The notes beneath the pieces are model-generated. The model did no database searches, was not told where the DNA came from, and saw only the letters and a list, made by a program, of their open reading frames with translations. Of a stretch of DNA of 64,000 nucleotides, positions 31,554-41,043 are shown piece after piece. Position 1 is the first letter of the stretch, and every line of letters starts with the position of its first letter. The position numbers and the translations under genes are program-made. The stretch is from Rhodocyclaceae bacterium (lineage in GTDB: Bacteria; Pseudomonadota; Gammaproteobacteria; Burkholderiales; Rhodocyclaceae), in NCBI GenBank assembly GCA_008080565.1, contig VIKE01000028.1, positions 1-64,000 on the forward strand, written 5' to 3'.

Positions 31554-33389
31554 ATGATCGTTCTGATCGATGATGAAGCTGCGGAGTTGCGGCGGATCAT
31601 GGCCGAGGGACTTCTTTACCCGGTCTTTCAGCCGATCCTTGATTTTCGGGTGCGGGCCATTCTCGGCTACGAATCGCTGATTCGCGGGCCGGAGAACAGC
31701 TTCCTGCATTTTCCCGATCAACTGTTTGCAGCGGCAGCGCGCAACGAGTTGACCCTTGATCTCGAGCATGCCTGCCGCGAAGCCAGCTTGCGCGCCTTTG
31801 CCGCGCAGCGCCTGCCCGGGCGGCTGTTTCTCAACGTCACGCCGGGCTGCCTGCTCGATGACCGCCTGATGAACGGTCATACCCGCGAGCTGCTCAACGA
31901 ACTGGGTATCACGCCGAACCGTATCGTCATCGAGCTCACCGAGAACCAGAAAATCACCGATATGCCGGGCATTCTCGAGGCCTTGCAACACTATCGCGGG
32001 CGTGGCTTCCAGTTCGCCATCGACGATCTGGGCGAGGGCTTCGCCAACCTGCGCATGTGGTCGGAATTGCGTCCCGAGTTCGTGAAGATCGACAAGCATT
32101 TCATCAACGGCATCGCCAACGACCGGATCAAATTCCATTTCGTGCGCGCCATGCAGGATCTGGCGGAAATCTGCAACGCCTTGCTGGTCGCCGAAGGCAT
32201 CGAGCGCAGCGAGGATTTCATCTGCCTGCGCGATATGGGGATCGCCTGCGGGCAGGGCTATCTGATCGCCCGGCCGGAGAGTCATCCGATGCGCCTGCTC
32301 ACCGATCCGATCCTGATGGCCCTCGACAAGCAATCGCTGTCGCTGACGCCGATGACCGGCGGTCCGGGCAAGCTGCCGACAGCGCGCAATCTGGCCAGGC
32401 TGATCGAACCGGTGCCGATCAACGCCAGCAACGTAAACGTCATCGCCCGTTTTGAAGCCGATCCGGATCTCGATGTCCTGCCCGTTGTCCAGGGCACCCA
32501 GCCGGTCGGCATGATCAACCGGCACAGCATGATCGACCGCTTTGCCCGACCTTTTCGCAAGGAGCTGTTCGGGCGCAAGAGTTGCGATTTGTTCATGGAT
32601 CATGCGCCGCTCGTCGTCGACCAGTTTGCCACCATCCAGGAGCTGGCGATGATGCTCTCGCTGGCCCCCAAGCACTATCTGTTCGACGGCTTCATCGTCA
32701 CAGCACAGGGCAAGTACATCGGTGTCGGCAGTAGCCACGACCTCATGGCAACGATCACCGAAATGCAGATCAGTGCGGCGCGCTACGCCAATCCGTTGAC
32801 CCAGTTGCCGGGCAACGTGCCGATCAACGAGCACGTCGATCGCATGCTGGAAGCCGGCAAACCGTTTATTGCTGCCTACATCGACATCGACAACTTCAAG
32901 CCCTACAACGATGCTTTTGGCTACCGGCGCGGCGACGACGTCATTCAGACCCTGGCCCGGGTGATCTGCGAAGCGTGCGACCAGCAGACGGATTTCGTCG
33001 GTCACATCGGCGGTGACGACTTTTTCGTCATTTTCCGCAGCGAAGACTGGGAAATTCGCTGCTGGCAGATCATCAGCACCTTCAGTCAGGCCATGGGTAA
33101 CATGCTCGGCATCGAGGAACGCCTGCGCGGCGGCTACATGGCTGAAAACCGGCGGGGCGAACTGACCCTGCAGACCTTGCCGACGCTATCCATCGGCGCC
33201 GTCAAAGTGGGGGCGGGCGACTGCGAATCGCACCGCGAAGTCGCCGCCGCCGCCTCGGCGGCCAAAAAACAGGCAAAGAAAAAAGCCAAGGACCCGGCCA
33301 ACGAACCAATGGGCGGCAGCCTGTTTGTCGAACGCAGGCGGATCGGCAGTGCTGACATGCAGCCGACGGCTGCTCGCTACATGAACTGA
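31554..33389 (+). CDS. EAL-CBS-GGDEF signalling protein
   Basis: A 611-residue soluble protein with the order EAL (about 15-250), CBS pair (about 285-405) and GGDEF (about 410-580). The EAL motif reads ESL (40-42). Other EAL catalytic elements are kept: NVTPGC, IELTENQ, DDLGEGFANL, VKIDKHF and AEGIER. The GGDEF motif reads GGDDF (486-490), a conservative change that may weaken or alter cyclase activity. The tail is Lys/Ala-rich. Met at 31554 is chosen because the preceding frame is not domain-like. CBS domains may sense adenine nucleotides. Confidence 0.87.
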   Translation: MIVLIDDEAAELRRIMAEGLLYPVFQPILDFRVRAILGYESLIRGPENSFLHFPDQLFAAAARNELTLDLEHACREASLRAFAAQRLPGRLFLNVTPGCLLDDRLMNGHTRELLNELGITPNRIVIELTENQKITDMPGILEALQHYRGRGFQFAIDDLGEGFANLRMWSELRPEFVKIDKHFINGIANDRIKFHFVRAMQDLAEICNALLVAEGIERSEDFICLRDMGIACGQGYLIARPESHPMRLLTDPILMALDKQSLSLTPMTGGPGKLPTARNLARLIEPVPINASNVNVIARFEADPDLDVLPVVQGTQPVGMINRHSMIDRFARPFRKELFGRKSCDLFMDHAPLVVDQFATIQELAMMLSLAPKHYLFDGFIVTAQGKYIGVGSSHDLMATITEMQISAARYANPLTQLPGNVPINEHVDRMLEAGKPFIAAYIDIDNFKPYNDAFGYRRGDDVIQTLARVICEACDQQTDFVGHIGGDDFFVIFRSEDWEIRCWQIISTFSQAMGNMLGIEERLRGGYMAENRRGELTLQTLPTLSIGAVKVGAGDCESHREVAAAASAAKKQAKKKAKDPANEPMGGSLFVERRRIGSADMQPTAARYMN

Positions 33390-33424
33390 TTGTTCGTTTG
33401 GCGGAGTCCGGGGCCGTGGCCATC

Positions 33425-33461
33425 TCCACGGTCAACCGGAAAAAATGCCAAAAAATGAAAT
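33425..33461 (+). repeat. Dispersed repeat, copy 8
   Basis: TCCACGGTCAACCGGAAAAAA with end GAAAT, between two convergent genes. CCGTGG (33414-33419) and CCACGG (33426-33431) can pair to form a small hairpin at its start. Confidence 0.8.
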
Positions 33462-33487
33462 GTCCCGACGGGGCCTTCGGGCCGGAT

Positions 33488-35545
33488 TTAGCCGGCTCGC
33501 GAGGCGGCGAGCAATCGGGCGATCAGGTCATACAATTCATCGGCCCGGATCGGCTTCGAGAGGTAGTCGTCCATGCCTGCGGCGACACAGATTTCGCGAT
33601 CACCCTGCATGGCGTTGGCGGTCATGGCGATGATCGGCAGGCGCTTCTTGCCATGCTCCTGCTCCAATTTTCTGATCTGCTGCGTCGCTTCAAGGCCGTC
33701 CATGATCGGCATCTGCATGTCCATCAGGATGAGATCGAAGACGCTCGCTCCATTCGTCGCGAGATCAAGCCCGCAGGCCCCGTTTTCGGCCAGCGTAACG
33801 TGGTAGCCGGCGCGCTCGAGCAAGGCGGTCGCCAGCTTCTGATTGACCCGGTTGTCTTCAACCAGAAGGATTTTTGCATTGCCCCCGGCGCCCGGCGAAG
33901 CTTTGCTCGGGGCGACGCTGCCCGGGCTGGCGGCCGGCTCATCGGCGATTGCCAGATCCAGCGCGAAATGGAAGGTGCTGCCCTGTCCGGGCGAGCTTTC
34001 CAGCCACATGCCGCCGCCCATCAGGGTGACAAGATGACGGGAAATCGAGAGCCCGAGCCCGGTGCCGCCAAAGCGCCGGCTGGTCGAACTGTCTTCTTGG
34101 GCAAACGACTCGAAGATATGCGCCTGCTTGTCGAGCGGTATGCCCACGCCGGTATCGCGTACGGCAAAGTGCAGGCGCGCCATGCCGCGCGGCAGGATCT
34201 GGGCGCTGACCGTGAGTGCGACCTCGCCCCGGTCGGTGAACTTGATGGCGTTGCCGAGCAGGTTGAGAAGAACCTGCCGAATGCGCAGCGGGTCGCCGCG
34301 CAGGCGGCGCGGAACGCCCGCCTCGACGGTACAGCTGACCTGCAATTGCGTCTTTTTCGAATTGAGTGCCAGCGGTTGAACGGCTTCATTGACCATTTCC
34401 GGAAGATCGAAATCGATCGTTTCGATGCCGAGCTTGCCCGCCTCGATCTTCGAAAAGTCGAGGATGTCGTTGATGATGCCGAGCAAGGCATTGGCCGATG
34501 ATTTGACGGTTGCCAGATAGTCGCGCTGTTCGGCCGTCAGCTCGCTGTCAAGAACCAGATCGGTCATGCCGATGATGCCGTTCATCGGGGTCCGGATTTC
34601 ATGGCTCATGTTGGCGAGAAACTCGCTTTTTGCTCGATTCGCCGATTCGGCTGCATCGCGCGCCTGCATCATGGCCAGACGAACCGTTTCACGTTCATTG
34701 ACCAGGCGGGAGATCGTTGTCGTCAGTTCGGCGATGTCGTCATCGCTGACCGGCATCTCGGCGTCGTGCAGGTGGCCCAGGCCGGAGAGCAGTTCGCGCA
34801 AGGCAATCAGGGCCTTCTCACGCGATGCCAGCTCGTTGCGCAGGCTGCCGGCAGTGCGGCTCAGCAACTCGAAAGTCGGGCGAAACTCGAGCGGCACATC
34901 GGCCGGGCTGATCGCCTCGACGTCACCCTTTTCGGCCGAATGCTGCTCGAACAGCCGGATGCGGTCGAGGGCGCTGAGCCAGCGCTTGAGCGGAAACCAG
35001 ATCAGCAAGAGGCCGCCGGCAAAACCGGCAACAGCCAGCTCGGCAGCGGCCAGGACCAGTTCCCAGATGGCGCCGGCAATGCTGTCGACTGCGAAGGTCA
35101 GGCGCAAGACCCCGTAATCGATCCCGCCGGCTGAAATGTTGCGATTTACATCGTAAAGCTGGTTGGCTATCCGCTCATGCAGCCAAGCTGGCGGCGTGCT
35201 CTCGGGCTTGATCGGATTGGTGCTGCGCACGACGCCACCTTCAAGGTCGATGAAGGCTGCCGACTCGAACTGCGAGCGGGCAATGGCCCGTTCCAGAGTG
35301 CGATTGATCGTGTCATAGTCGCCGATCACAGCACTCTCGGCGATCACCTGGGCGACCACCTCGACGAGCATGGTCGATGAGTCCTGCGCATCCTGAACGC
35401 TGATCCGGATCTGCGCCTGATAGAACAAGGCCAGCCCGATGCCGATAAACAGCAACAAGGTCGCCGAGTACAGCAAATAGACGCGGGCGACCAGCGTCTC
35501 GGGCAACAGGCGGGAAAGCAGCGATTTCACGTTGGCGGGTGCCAC
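33488..35545 (-). CDS. Hybrid sensor histidine kinase with receiver
   Basis: A 685-residue protein. TM1 (about 22-45) and TM2 (about 158-185) enclose a short periplasmic region of about 110 residues. A HAMP-like/helical linker precedes the kinase core, with phospho-accepting His 315 in [10 protein letters not shown], then NAIKFTD, DTGVGIP and [11 protein letters not shown]-terminal receiver (about 555-680) has its Asp in LILMDMQMP and its Lys in YLSKPI. It starts 3 bases after the stop of a PhnD-like binding protein gene, so that protein probably presents its ligand to this kinase. Confidence 0.88.
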   Translation of the reverse strand: MAPANVKSLLSRLLPETLVARVYLLYSATLLLFIGIGLALFYQAQIRISVQDAQDSSTMLVEVVAQVIAESAVIGDYDTINRTLERAIARSQFESAAFIDLEGGVVRSTNPIKPESTPPAWLHERIANQLYDVNRNISAGGIDYGVLRLTFAVDSIAGAIWELVLAAAELAVAGFAGGLLLIWFPLKRWLSALDRIRLFEQHSAEKGDVEAISPADVPLEFRPTFELLSRTAGSLRNELASREKALIALRELLSGLGHLHDAEMPVSDDDIAELTTTISRLVNERETVRLAMMQARDAAESANRAKSEFLANMSHEIRTPMNGIIGMTDLVLDSELTAEQRDYLATVKSSANALLGIINDILDFSKIEAGKLGIETIDFDLPEMVNEAVQPLALNSKKTQLQVSCTVEAGVPRRLRGDPLRIRQVLLNLLGNAIKFTDRGEVALTVSAQILPRGMARLHFAVRDTGVGIPLDKQAHIFESFAQEDSSTSRRFGGTGLGLSISRHLVTLMGGGMWLESSPGQGSTFHFALDLAIADEPAASPGSVAPSKASPGAGGNAKILLVEDNRVNQKLATALLERAGYHVTLAENGACGLDLATNGASVFDLILMDMQMPIMDGLEATQQIRKLEQEHGKKRLPIIAMTANAMQGDREICVAAGMDDYLSKPIRADELYDLIARLLAASRAG

Positions 35546-35548
35546 TCC

Positions 35549-36388
35549 TTAGCGCAGGGCGGCCGGTGCCGACTGGTAGAACTTGCGATAACTGGCGTAG
35601 TCGGCGTTGCTCGACGGGATGAAGTAGACATCGTCGCTGAGACCGGCGCTGAGCGACGCCTGGTGAAGAATTTCCCTGCCCCTGGCATCCTGAACCATGC
35701 CATGGAAAGCGGCAGCCACAGCCTTCAAATCCTTTTCGGGAACCCTGGCCGAGGCCATCAGGGCAAGGTCGTGATAGCCCTCGGATGACCATAGGACGCG
35801 GAACGCTTTTTTCTCACGAGCGGCATAGCCTTCAATCAACTGCGAGTTGCTGCCGACAGCCTTGACCTTGCCGGCGAACATCTGCGCGAAGGCCGCGTTC
35901 TGGTTGCCACCGAAGACAACCTTGACGTCGACCCCCTTGGCCAGCAAATGGGCGTAAGGCACCTTGTAACCGATGAAAGCCTCGGGGCCGGCAAACGCCA
36001 TTTCCTCGCCCTTCAACTGTTCCAGCCTAGTAATCGGCGAATCGGCCGGAACCGCAATCTGGCCGTGCACGGCCGACGTCTGGCGACGACCAAAGACCTT
36101 CCAGCCGAGCTTGTCGCGTTCCGGGCTGAACAAATGGTTGGTGAAGACGAATTCGACTTCCTTGGCCAGAACGTAACTCGTCGTGTCGGCCGAGGTGCGG
36201 CCGATTTTCAACTGCAGCTTGACGCCACTTTTCTCCGAAACGTAGTTGATGATCGGGTTCCAGTATGCCGCCGTCCTGTTGATGTCCCACTGGTTGACCG
36301 GGGAAAATCGATAGGTCGACGACTCCTCGGCGAAACCGTTGGCAGCGAAGGAAATGGCAGCGATGCAGCCGAATAGAAAGCGAAGCAT
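35549..36388 (-). CDS. PhnD-like periplasmic phosphate/phosphonate-type binding protein
   Basis: A 279-residue protein with a signal peptide (about 1-20). The mature part has the type II binding-protein pattern of PhnD/PtxB relatives: NPIINYVSEKSGVKLQLKIG, a VFTNHLFSPERD segment, GQIAVPADSPI and AFAGPEAFIGY. No ABC permease or ATPase lies beside it. Instead it is directly coupled to the hybrid kinase (3 bases), like known binding-protein/kinase pairs. It more likely senses than transports. The ligand is unknown; a phosphonate, phosphate or other oxyanion is possible. Confidence 0.8.
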   Translation of the reverse strand: MLRFLFGCIAAISFAANGFAEESSTYRFSPVNQWDINRTAAYWNPIINYVSEKSGVKLQLKIGRTSADTTSYVLAKEVEFVFTNHLFSPERDKLGWKVFGRRQTSAVHGQIAVPADSPITRLEQLKGEEMAFAGPEAFIGYKVPYAHLLAKGVDVKVVFGGNQNAAFAQMFAGKVKAVGSNSQLIEGYAAREKKAFRVLWSSEGYHDLALMASARVPEKDLKAVAAAFHGMVQDARGREILHQASLSAGLSDDVYFIPSSNADYASYRKFYQSAPAALR

Positions 36389-36477
36389 GGGAATCCTTGG
36401 AGGGGTTGTTATAAGTTATTGTATTTGTGAATTTTAGTGTTTTGTGGGATTTGTTCAATGCGCTTCGTTTGGGTCTC

Positions 36478-37635
36478 TCAGCGTTTGATCAGCGCCTGAT
36501 CAATCTGAAGGGCTTTTTGCTCGATATCGGCATCGCTGTCGGCGTAACGCCGGCTGATGGCAAGAAACTTGTCCTGCAGCGCGATGAAGGCGTCGACGAT
36601 GTCCGGATCAAAGTGTGTGCCGCGCCCGTCCATGATGAATTGGATGGCCTTGTCATGCGGCATTGGATCTTTGTAAGGGCGGCGGCTGATCAACGCATCA
36701 TAGACGTCGGCCACAGCCATCAGTCGGGCTGAAATCGGGATGGCGTCGCCAGCCAGGCTTTCCGGATAGCCGCTGCCATCCCATTTTTCCTGATGGCTGT
36801 AGGCGATCTCCTTGGCGTAGGTCAGGAATTCGACATTCACCCCGAGGCGGGACTCGGCCGTCGCAATGGCATCGCGGCCCAGCGTCGTGTGCGTCTTCAT
36901 GATCGCGAACTCTTCCGGTGTAAAGCGTCCGGGCTTGAGAAGGATATGGTCGGGAATGCCGACTTTGCCGATGTCGTGTAGCGGTGCCGACTTGAACAGC
37001 AGCTTGATCGTATGCTCGGTCAGAAATGCCGAGAAACGCGGATGGAACCGCAGTTTTTCGGCCAGCGCCTGAACGTAATACTGGGTGCGGCGGATGTGGT
37101 TGCCCGTTTCGTTATCGCGTGTTTCGGCCAGTGAGGCCATGGCCAGGATGGTCACGTCCTGAATCGCCTCGATTTCCTCGGCGCGGCGGGCAACTTCTTT
37201 TTCGAGATAGACCGCCTTGTCTTCCAGGAAATCGGCCGAGGCCTTGAGCTGGAGGTGGGTCTTGATGCGGGCGAGGACGACCTTCTGCCGGATCGGTTTG
37301 GTGATGTAATCGACGGCGCCCAGTTCGAATCCCTTTTCCTCGTCGTCGCTGGAGACGTTCGCGGTCAGGAAAATGACCGGAATGCCGGCGGTCAGCGGGT
37401 CGGCCTTGAGCCGGGAGCAGACTTCATAGCCATCCATTGCCGGCATCATGATGTCGAGCAGGATGAGGTCAGGCAACTCCTCCGCTTTCAGCATGGCCAG
37501 TGCCTGCGGGCCGGAGGCTGCTTCCCTGACCCGGTAGTGCTTCTTGAGGACAGCCGACATCAAGGTCAGGTTGAAGGGGGTGTCATCAACTACCAAAATC
37601 AATTTGTTCGGCGCTTGATGGGGAGGCGCGGTCAT
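36478..37635 (-). CDS. HD-GYP response regulator
   Basis: A 385-residue two-domain regulator. The N-terminal receiver (about 12-125) has the phospho-Asp in LILLDIMMP and Lys in YITKPI. A coiled linker leads to an HD-GYP domain with HDIGKVGIPDHILLKPG and HQEKWDGSGYPESL, so the metal-binding His/Asp residues and the GYP motif are intact. The expected activity is c-di-GMP hydrolysis to GMP or pGpG. It lies 89 bases upstream of the PhnD-like and kinase genes on the same strand and could be their output regulator. Confidence 0.88.
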   Translation of the reverse strand: MTAPPHQAPNKLILVVDDTPFNLTLMSAVLKKHYRVREAASGPQALAMLKAEELPDLILLDIMMPAMDGYEVCSRLKADPLTAGIPVIFLTANVSSDDEEKGFELGAVDYITKPIRQKVVLARIKTHLQLKASADFLEDKAVYLEKEVARRAEEIEAIQDVTILAMASLAETRDNETGNHIRRTQYYVQALAEKLRFHPRFSAFLTEHTIKLLFKSAPLHDIGKVGIPDHILLKPGRFTPEEFAIMKTHTTLGRDAIATAESRLGVNVEFLTYAKEIAYSHQEKWDGSGYPESLAGDAIPISARLMAVADVYDALISRRPYKDPMPHDKAIQFIMDGRGTHFDPDIVDAFIALQDKFLAISRRYADSDADIEQKALQIDQALIKR

Positions 37636-37760
37636 TTCGCAGTCCTTGGCAATCCTGTTTGGCTGGCAGCTGGGCAGCCTTAAAACAGCATTTTAGAACG
37701 TTCTCGGCGGCAAGCTGCAGCTTGTTGTCAGGATCTGGTGGTGACGGCCTGGCCTCTGGC

Positions 37761-38633
37761 TCAGTAAAAAACCTGCCCCAGGTCCAGCGTTGCGCGTTGC
37801 CCGACGCTGCTTCGATGTGCTGCCAGCCAGGCTTGGGCATGCTCGCGGCCGCTGTCGCGCAGGCTTTCGAAAAACGGCAGGTTGACGGCCAGTTTGCTGC
37901 CGGCCGGCAGTTCGCCGAGCAGGGCGTCGGCGGTGATGGCGTGGAAGCGTAGCTGCTCGATGCGCCGCTCGAGCCGGCCGACCGTCAACAGGATGAGCAG
38001 GATGTCCGGCGAGGTGCATTGGTAGGCCAGCGGGAAAACTGCCGGGTTGGCGCTGTAGCCACCGTCCCAGTACGGCTCGCCGTCGATCACTATGGTCCGG
38101 TGAATGGTCGGCAGGCAGGCCGAAGCGAGCAAGGTGTCGACCGACAGCTCATGGTTGCGGAACAGGCGCAGCTTGCCGGAGTTGGCGTGGGTGGCGGCGA
38201 TGAACAGTTTGACCGGGGCATCGTGGCGTAGACGGGCGAAGTCGAACTGTTCGCCGAGAATGTCGCGCAAGGGGTTGAGGTCGAAGGGGTTGAGTTGCTC
38301 GGGACTCAGATGGTTGGTCCATTGCAGCATCAGTTTGAGGGCCGGGTTCACCTCGCCGCCGGCATCGCCGGACTTGGCGAAGGGCGAACTGGCCGCGACG
38401 CCCGTCCAGAAGCGGGCCAGCGCTTCGCGAGCCCCATCGCGGCCGCCGGTCATCAGGCCGTGCGCCAGGCACAGCGCGTTCATTGCGCCGGCGCTGGTGC
38501 CGCTGACGCCGTCGAACGTGAAGGCCGAATCTTCGAGCAAGGCGTCGAGGACGCCCCAGGTGAATGCCCCGTGGGCGCCGCCGCCCTGCAGGGCGAGGTT
38601 GATTGCGTGTGTCTTGGCGGGTTTCAGGTGCAT
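37761..38633 (-). CDS. Patatin-like phospholipase
   Basis: A 290-residue patatin-fold lipid acyl hydrolase. The oxyanion-hole GGGAHG is at about 17-22, the nucleophile elbow GTSAG has Ser 47, and the catalytic Asp is in YWDGGYSANP. No signal peptide is seen, so it is probably cytoplasmic or exported by an unusual route. It is preceded on the same strand by a DUF4239-like gene, with repeat copy 9 between. The substrate is not predictable. Confidence 0.88.
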   Translation of the reverse strand: MHLKPAKTHAINLALQGGGAHGAFTWGVLDALLEDSAFTFDGVSGTSAGAMNALCLAHGLMTGGRDGAREALARFWTGVAASSPFAKSGDAGGEVNPALKLMLQWTNHLSPEQLNPFDLNPLRDILGEQFDFARLRHDAPVKLFIAATHANSGKLRLFRNHELSVDTLLASACLPTIHRTIVIDGEPYWDGGYSANPAVFPLAYQCTSPDILLILLTVGRLERRIEQLRFHAITADALLGELPAGSKLAVNLPFFESLRDSGREHAQAWLAAHRSSVGQRATLDLGQVFY

Positions 38634-38670
38634 GCCACGGTCAACCCGAAAAAATGCCTGAAATTGAAAT
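38634..38670 (+). repeat. Dispersed repeat, copy 9
   Basis: GCCACGGTCAACCCGAAAAAA with end GAAAT, between the patatin start (38633) and the stop of the DUF4239-like gene (38683). Its GAAAT end faces that stop at 12 bases. Confidence 0.78.
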
Positions 38671-38682
38671 CGTCCGTCGAGC

Positions 38683-39459
38683 TCATGGCCGGTCAGCGAC
38701 AGCCTCGATGATCGGCGCTGGCGTCACCGAGGTCGGTTGCTGGAAGGGGTTGCCCTGGATCAGCACGATGGCGGCTGTTGGCGCTGCGGCGAGGGCGAAC
38801 AGGATGACGGCGACCATCGCGGCGCGAGGTTTGTCGACATGGACGACGGAAACCGAAAGCAAGGTCAGGAAACCAAGAAAGGCCATGCCCAGCCACTTGA
38901 GCGGATTGACGTGGGTCTGGCTGAGGCCGATGCGCAGGTCGCGCTCGTCACGAATTTCGATGGCCTTGCGCAGCATCAGCGCCTGCACGTTGTCACCGGC
39001 GCCGGCAGCGATTTTGGGGCTGGCCAGCAAGGTCAGCAGCGCATCGGCCAGGGCGGTGACCTCGGGGCTCGACTGGCGCGCCGCCAGCATCGGCCATTCG
39101 CCAGCGCTGGACCGGCCGTAATGCGACACGGCAGTGCGCACCTCGCCGCGCAGCGGTTCGGCTAGTTGCTCCGAGAGGACGGCAATGCTGCGCAACGAGT
39201 CAGCCTCCTTGAATACGGCATTCATCGCCCGATCGTGGGCGCTCCACGTGTCGTTGGCGAGGAAGGCCAGGGTCAGCCCGAAAAGCACGCCGATAATGTT
39301 GATGAAGGGCGGCGCCACACCCTGCAGCGAAGCGATCCAGCTCGCCCAGCGCGGCCGGTGCAAGGCCCACTGCACGGCAGCGACTGCGGCAAAAGTGCCG
39401 GCGACGGCAAGGAAGGCATAGCCATAATGGTCGTAAATGTGCCAGTTGCTTGAAGGCAT
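38683..39459 (-). CDS. DUF4239-like membrane protein
   Basis: A 258-residue membrane protein. Hydrophobic segments lie at about 12-31, 44-66, 192-208 and 213-235. The stretch FINIIGVLFGLTLAFLAND followed by TWSAHDRAMNAVFKEADSL matches the pattern of DUF4239/bestrophin-like domain proteins, as far as can be judged by eye. The soluble middle part is helical. No role is known. Distance to the patatin gene is 49 bases, so they may be co-transcribed. Confidence 0.65.
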   Translation of the reverse strand: MPSSNWHIYDHYGYAFLAVAGTFAAVAAVQWALHRPRWASWIASLQGVAPPFINIIGVLFGLTLAFLANDTWSAHDRAMNAVFKEADSLRSIAVLSEQLAEPLRGEVRTAVSHYGRSSAGEWPMLAARQSSPEVTALADALLTLLASPKIAAGAGDNVQALMLRKAIEIRDERDLRIGLSQTHVNPLKWLGMAFLGFLTLLSVSVVHVDKPRAAMVAVILFALAAAPTAAIVLIQGNPFQQPTSVTPAPIIEAVADRP

Positions 39460-39544
39460 GCGGGGAATATCCGTTTCCTGAAACCAGACTACCGAGTCTG
39501 GGCGATGGCGACGTCCGGCGTCAATCTTTCCGCCGTGAAGCGCA

Positions 39545-39568
39545 TAAAAAAGCCCGGCAGAGCCGGGC
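39545..39568 (-). terminator. Terminator after the phasin-like gene
   Basis: GCCCGGC (39552-39558) and GCCGGGC (39562-39568) form a seven-pair stem with a 3-base loop. On the minus strand it is followed by CTTTTTTA. It lies 42 bases after the phasin-like gene stop. Confidence 0.82.
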
Positions 39569-39609
39569 GAAAATGAGGGACAACTTTTTTATTGGTAACG
39601 CAGATGCGA

Positions 39610-40173
39610 TCAGGCCGCTTTCGGGCGCGCCGCTGCGCGCTTGCGGGGTGCCGGTTTGCTTGTGGCAATGATTTCCGTGGTTTGATGAATTTCCTGTTCG
39701 GCCCGCGTCACTGTTTCGATGGCCGCCGAACTGAGGTCGTGCAAGCCAAGTTCAGCATTTTGCAAACCGAGTTTCACTGCCCGCAAGGGGAGCTCGGCTT
39801 CCCATGGGCAGGTCTTGGTGGCGCGATTGATCGTCGCGAAAACGATTTCATCAACGACGCGGACTTGGGATTCGGCATTGAGAATCATCGCCTTGTGCGT
39901 CTCGCCGATGATTTCCAGCGTGCCGTCCAGCAAGCGGCTGGCCCGGGCGGCAGATTCCAGCCAGACGGTGGCGGGAATCTGGGTCATCGTGCCGATCTGG
40001 CCGGAACTCAGATGCGACCAGTGGCGGCTGCCGGTATGAACGGCTTCGCGGCTATTGGCAGAAAGCAGGCTGGAAAAACGCTGCCCGGCATCGATACAGG
40101 CGGTCGACAGGTCGAGCAGTACGTTCAACGCGCGATCGCGGCTTCGGGCGATTTCATGAGAGGACAAATACAT
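39610..40173 (-). CDS. Phasin-like protein with basic tail
   Basis: A 187-residue, mainly helical protein without signal peptide or membrane segment. It has heptad-like segments (AARASRLLDGTLEIIGETHK) and a Lys/Arg/Ala/Pro-rich tail ending KRAAARPKAA. This composition resembles granule-associated phasins with histone-like tails, such as PhaF types, but no diagnostic motif was seen. The start at 40173 has AGAGGACAA upstream. No polyhydroxyalkanoate gene is nearby, so the call is tentative. A terminator follows. Confidence 0.5.
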   Translation of the reverse strand: MYLSSHEIARSRDRALNVLLDLSTACIDAGQRFSSLLSANSREAVHTGSRHWSHLSSGQIGTMTQIPATVWLESAARASRLLDGTLEIIGETHKAMILNAESQVRVVDEIVFATINRATKTCPWEAELPLRAVKLGLQNAELGLHDLSSAAIETVTRAEQEIHQTTEIIATSKPAPRKRAAARPKAA

Positions 40174-40246
40174 GGGCGCTCCCGACGGGATTTGATCGTC
40201 GAAGAATAGCGCCCGGATGTGACAGAAAAATGAATCGACAAACCGA

Positions 40247-40915
40247 TCAGCGAATGGTCTTGACCCCTTCCGCCGTGCCGAGCAGCAGGAGATTGGCCGG
40301 GCGCACGGCGAACAGGCCGTTGGTGACAACGCCGGTGATCTGGTTGATATGCGCTTCGAGGCCTTTCGGGTCGGTGATGGCCAGACCTTTGACATCAAGG
40401 ATCAGGTTGCCGTTGTCGGTGACGAAACCCTCGCGCAACACCGGCGTGCCGCCCAGCTTGGCCAGTTCGCGGGCAACATGGGCGCGCGACATGGGGATCA
40501 CTTCGACCGGCAGCGGGAACTTGCCCATCACGTCGACCAGCTTCGAGCCGTCGCAGATGCAGACGAATTCGCGGGCCACGGCGGCAACGATCTTCTCGCG
40601 TGTCAGGGCGCCCCCGCCGCCCTTGATCATGTTGAGGCCGGCGTCGATTTCGTCGGCGCCATCGACGTAGACGGGAATATCGTCAACGTCATTCAAGTCA
40701 AAAACCGTAATGCCATGGCCTTCCAGGCGCTTGCGGGTGGCCTCCGAACTGGCCACGGCGCCTTTGTATTTGTCCTTGAGCGGAGCCAGTGCGTCAATGA
40801 AAAAGTTGGCGGTCGAGCCGGTGCCAACGCCGATGATGCTGCCGGTCGGTGCCGTCTGCGCGACGTAGTCGGCGGCGGCTTGAGCGACGGCCTGTTTGAG
40901 TTCGTCCTGGGTCAT
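40247..40915 (-). CDS. rpiA: Ribose-5-phosphate isomerase A
   Basis: Interconverts ribose-5-phosphate and ribulose-5-phosphate, linking the pentose and Calvin pathways. The 222-residue protein has [15 protein letters not shown], the [11 protein letters not shown] segment, YVDGADEID with the catalytic Asp pair, and [12 protein letters not shown] with the Lys and Gly-rich loop. [16 protein letters not shown] is also typical. It is a single gene divergent from the basic protein at 41044. Confidence 0.95.
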   Translation of the reverse strand: MTQDELKQAVAQAAADYVAQTAPTGSIIGVGTGSTANFFIDALAPLKDKYKGAVASSEATRKRLEGHGITVFDLNDVDDIPVYVDGADEIDAGLNMIKGGGGALTREKIVAAVAREFVCICDGSKLVDVMGKFPLPVEVIPMSRAHVARELAKLGGTPVLREGFVTDNGNLILDVKGLAITDPKGLEAHINQITGVVTNGLFAVRPANLLLLGTAEGVKTIR

Positions 40916-41043
40916 GGTGTACTCCTGAATTGGCTTGGGCGCATTTTACTCCGTCGATCTGGTCCGAAACTGTCATAAAAGCTTAACCTTGGCGTGCTTT
41001 CATATTGACTAAACTAGCCATACTGTTTTTTAGGGAGAGCACG

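Noticed and set aside
31164-33005. A 613-codon minus-strand frame antisense to the EAL-CBS-GGDEF gene
   Set aside because: Only its last 79 codons look real; the rest is the shadow of the plus-strand protein.
36290-36310. GGTTGACCGGGGAAAA in the PhnD-like gene as a repeat copy
   Set aside because: Only the core is similar in part; the rest does not follow the family, and the reading frame continues normally.
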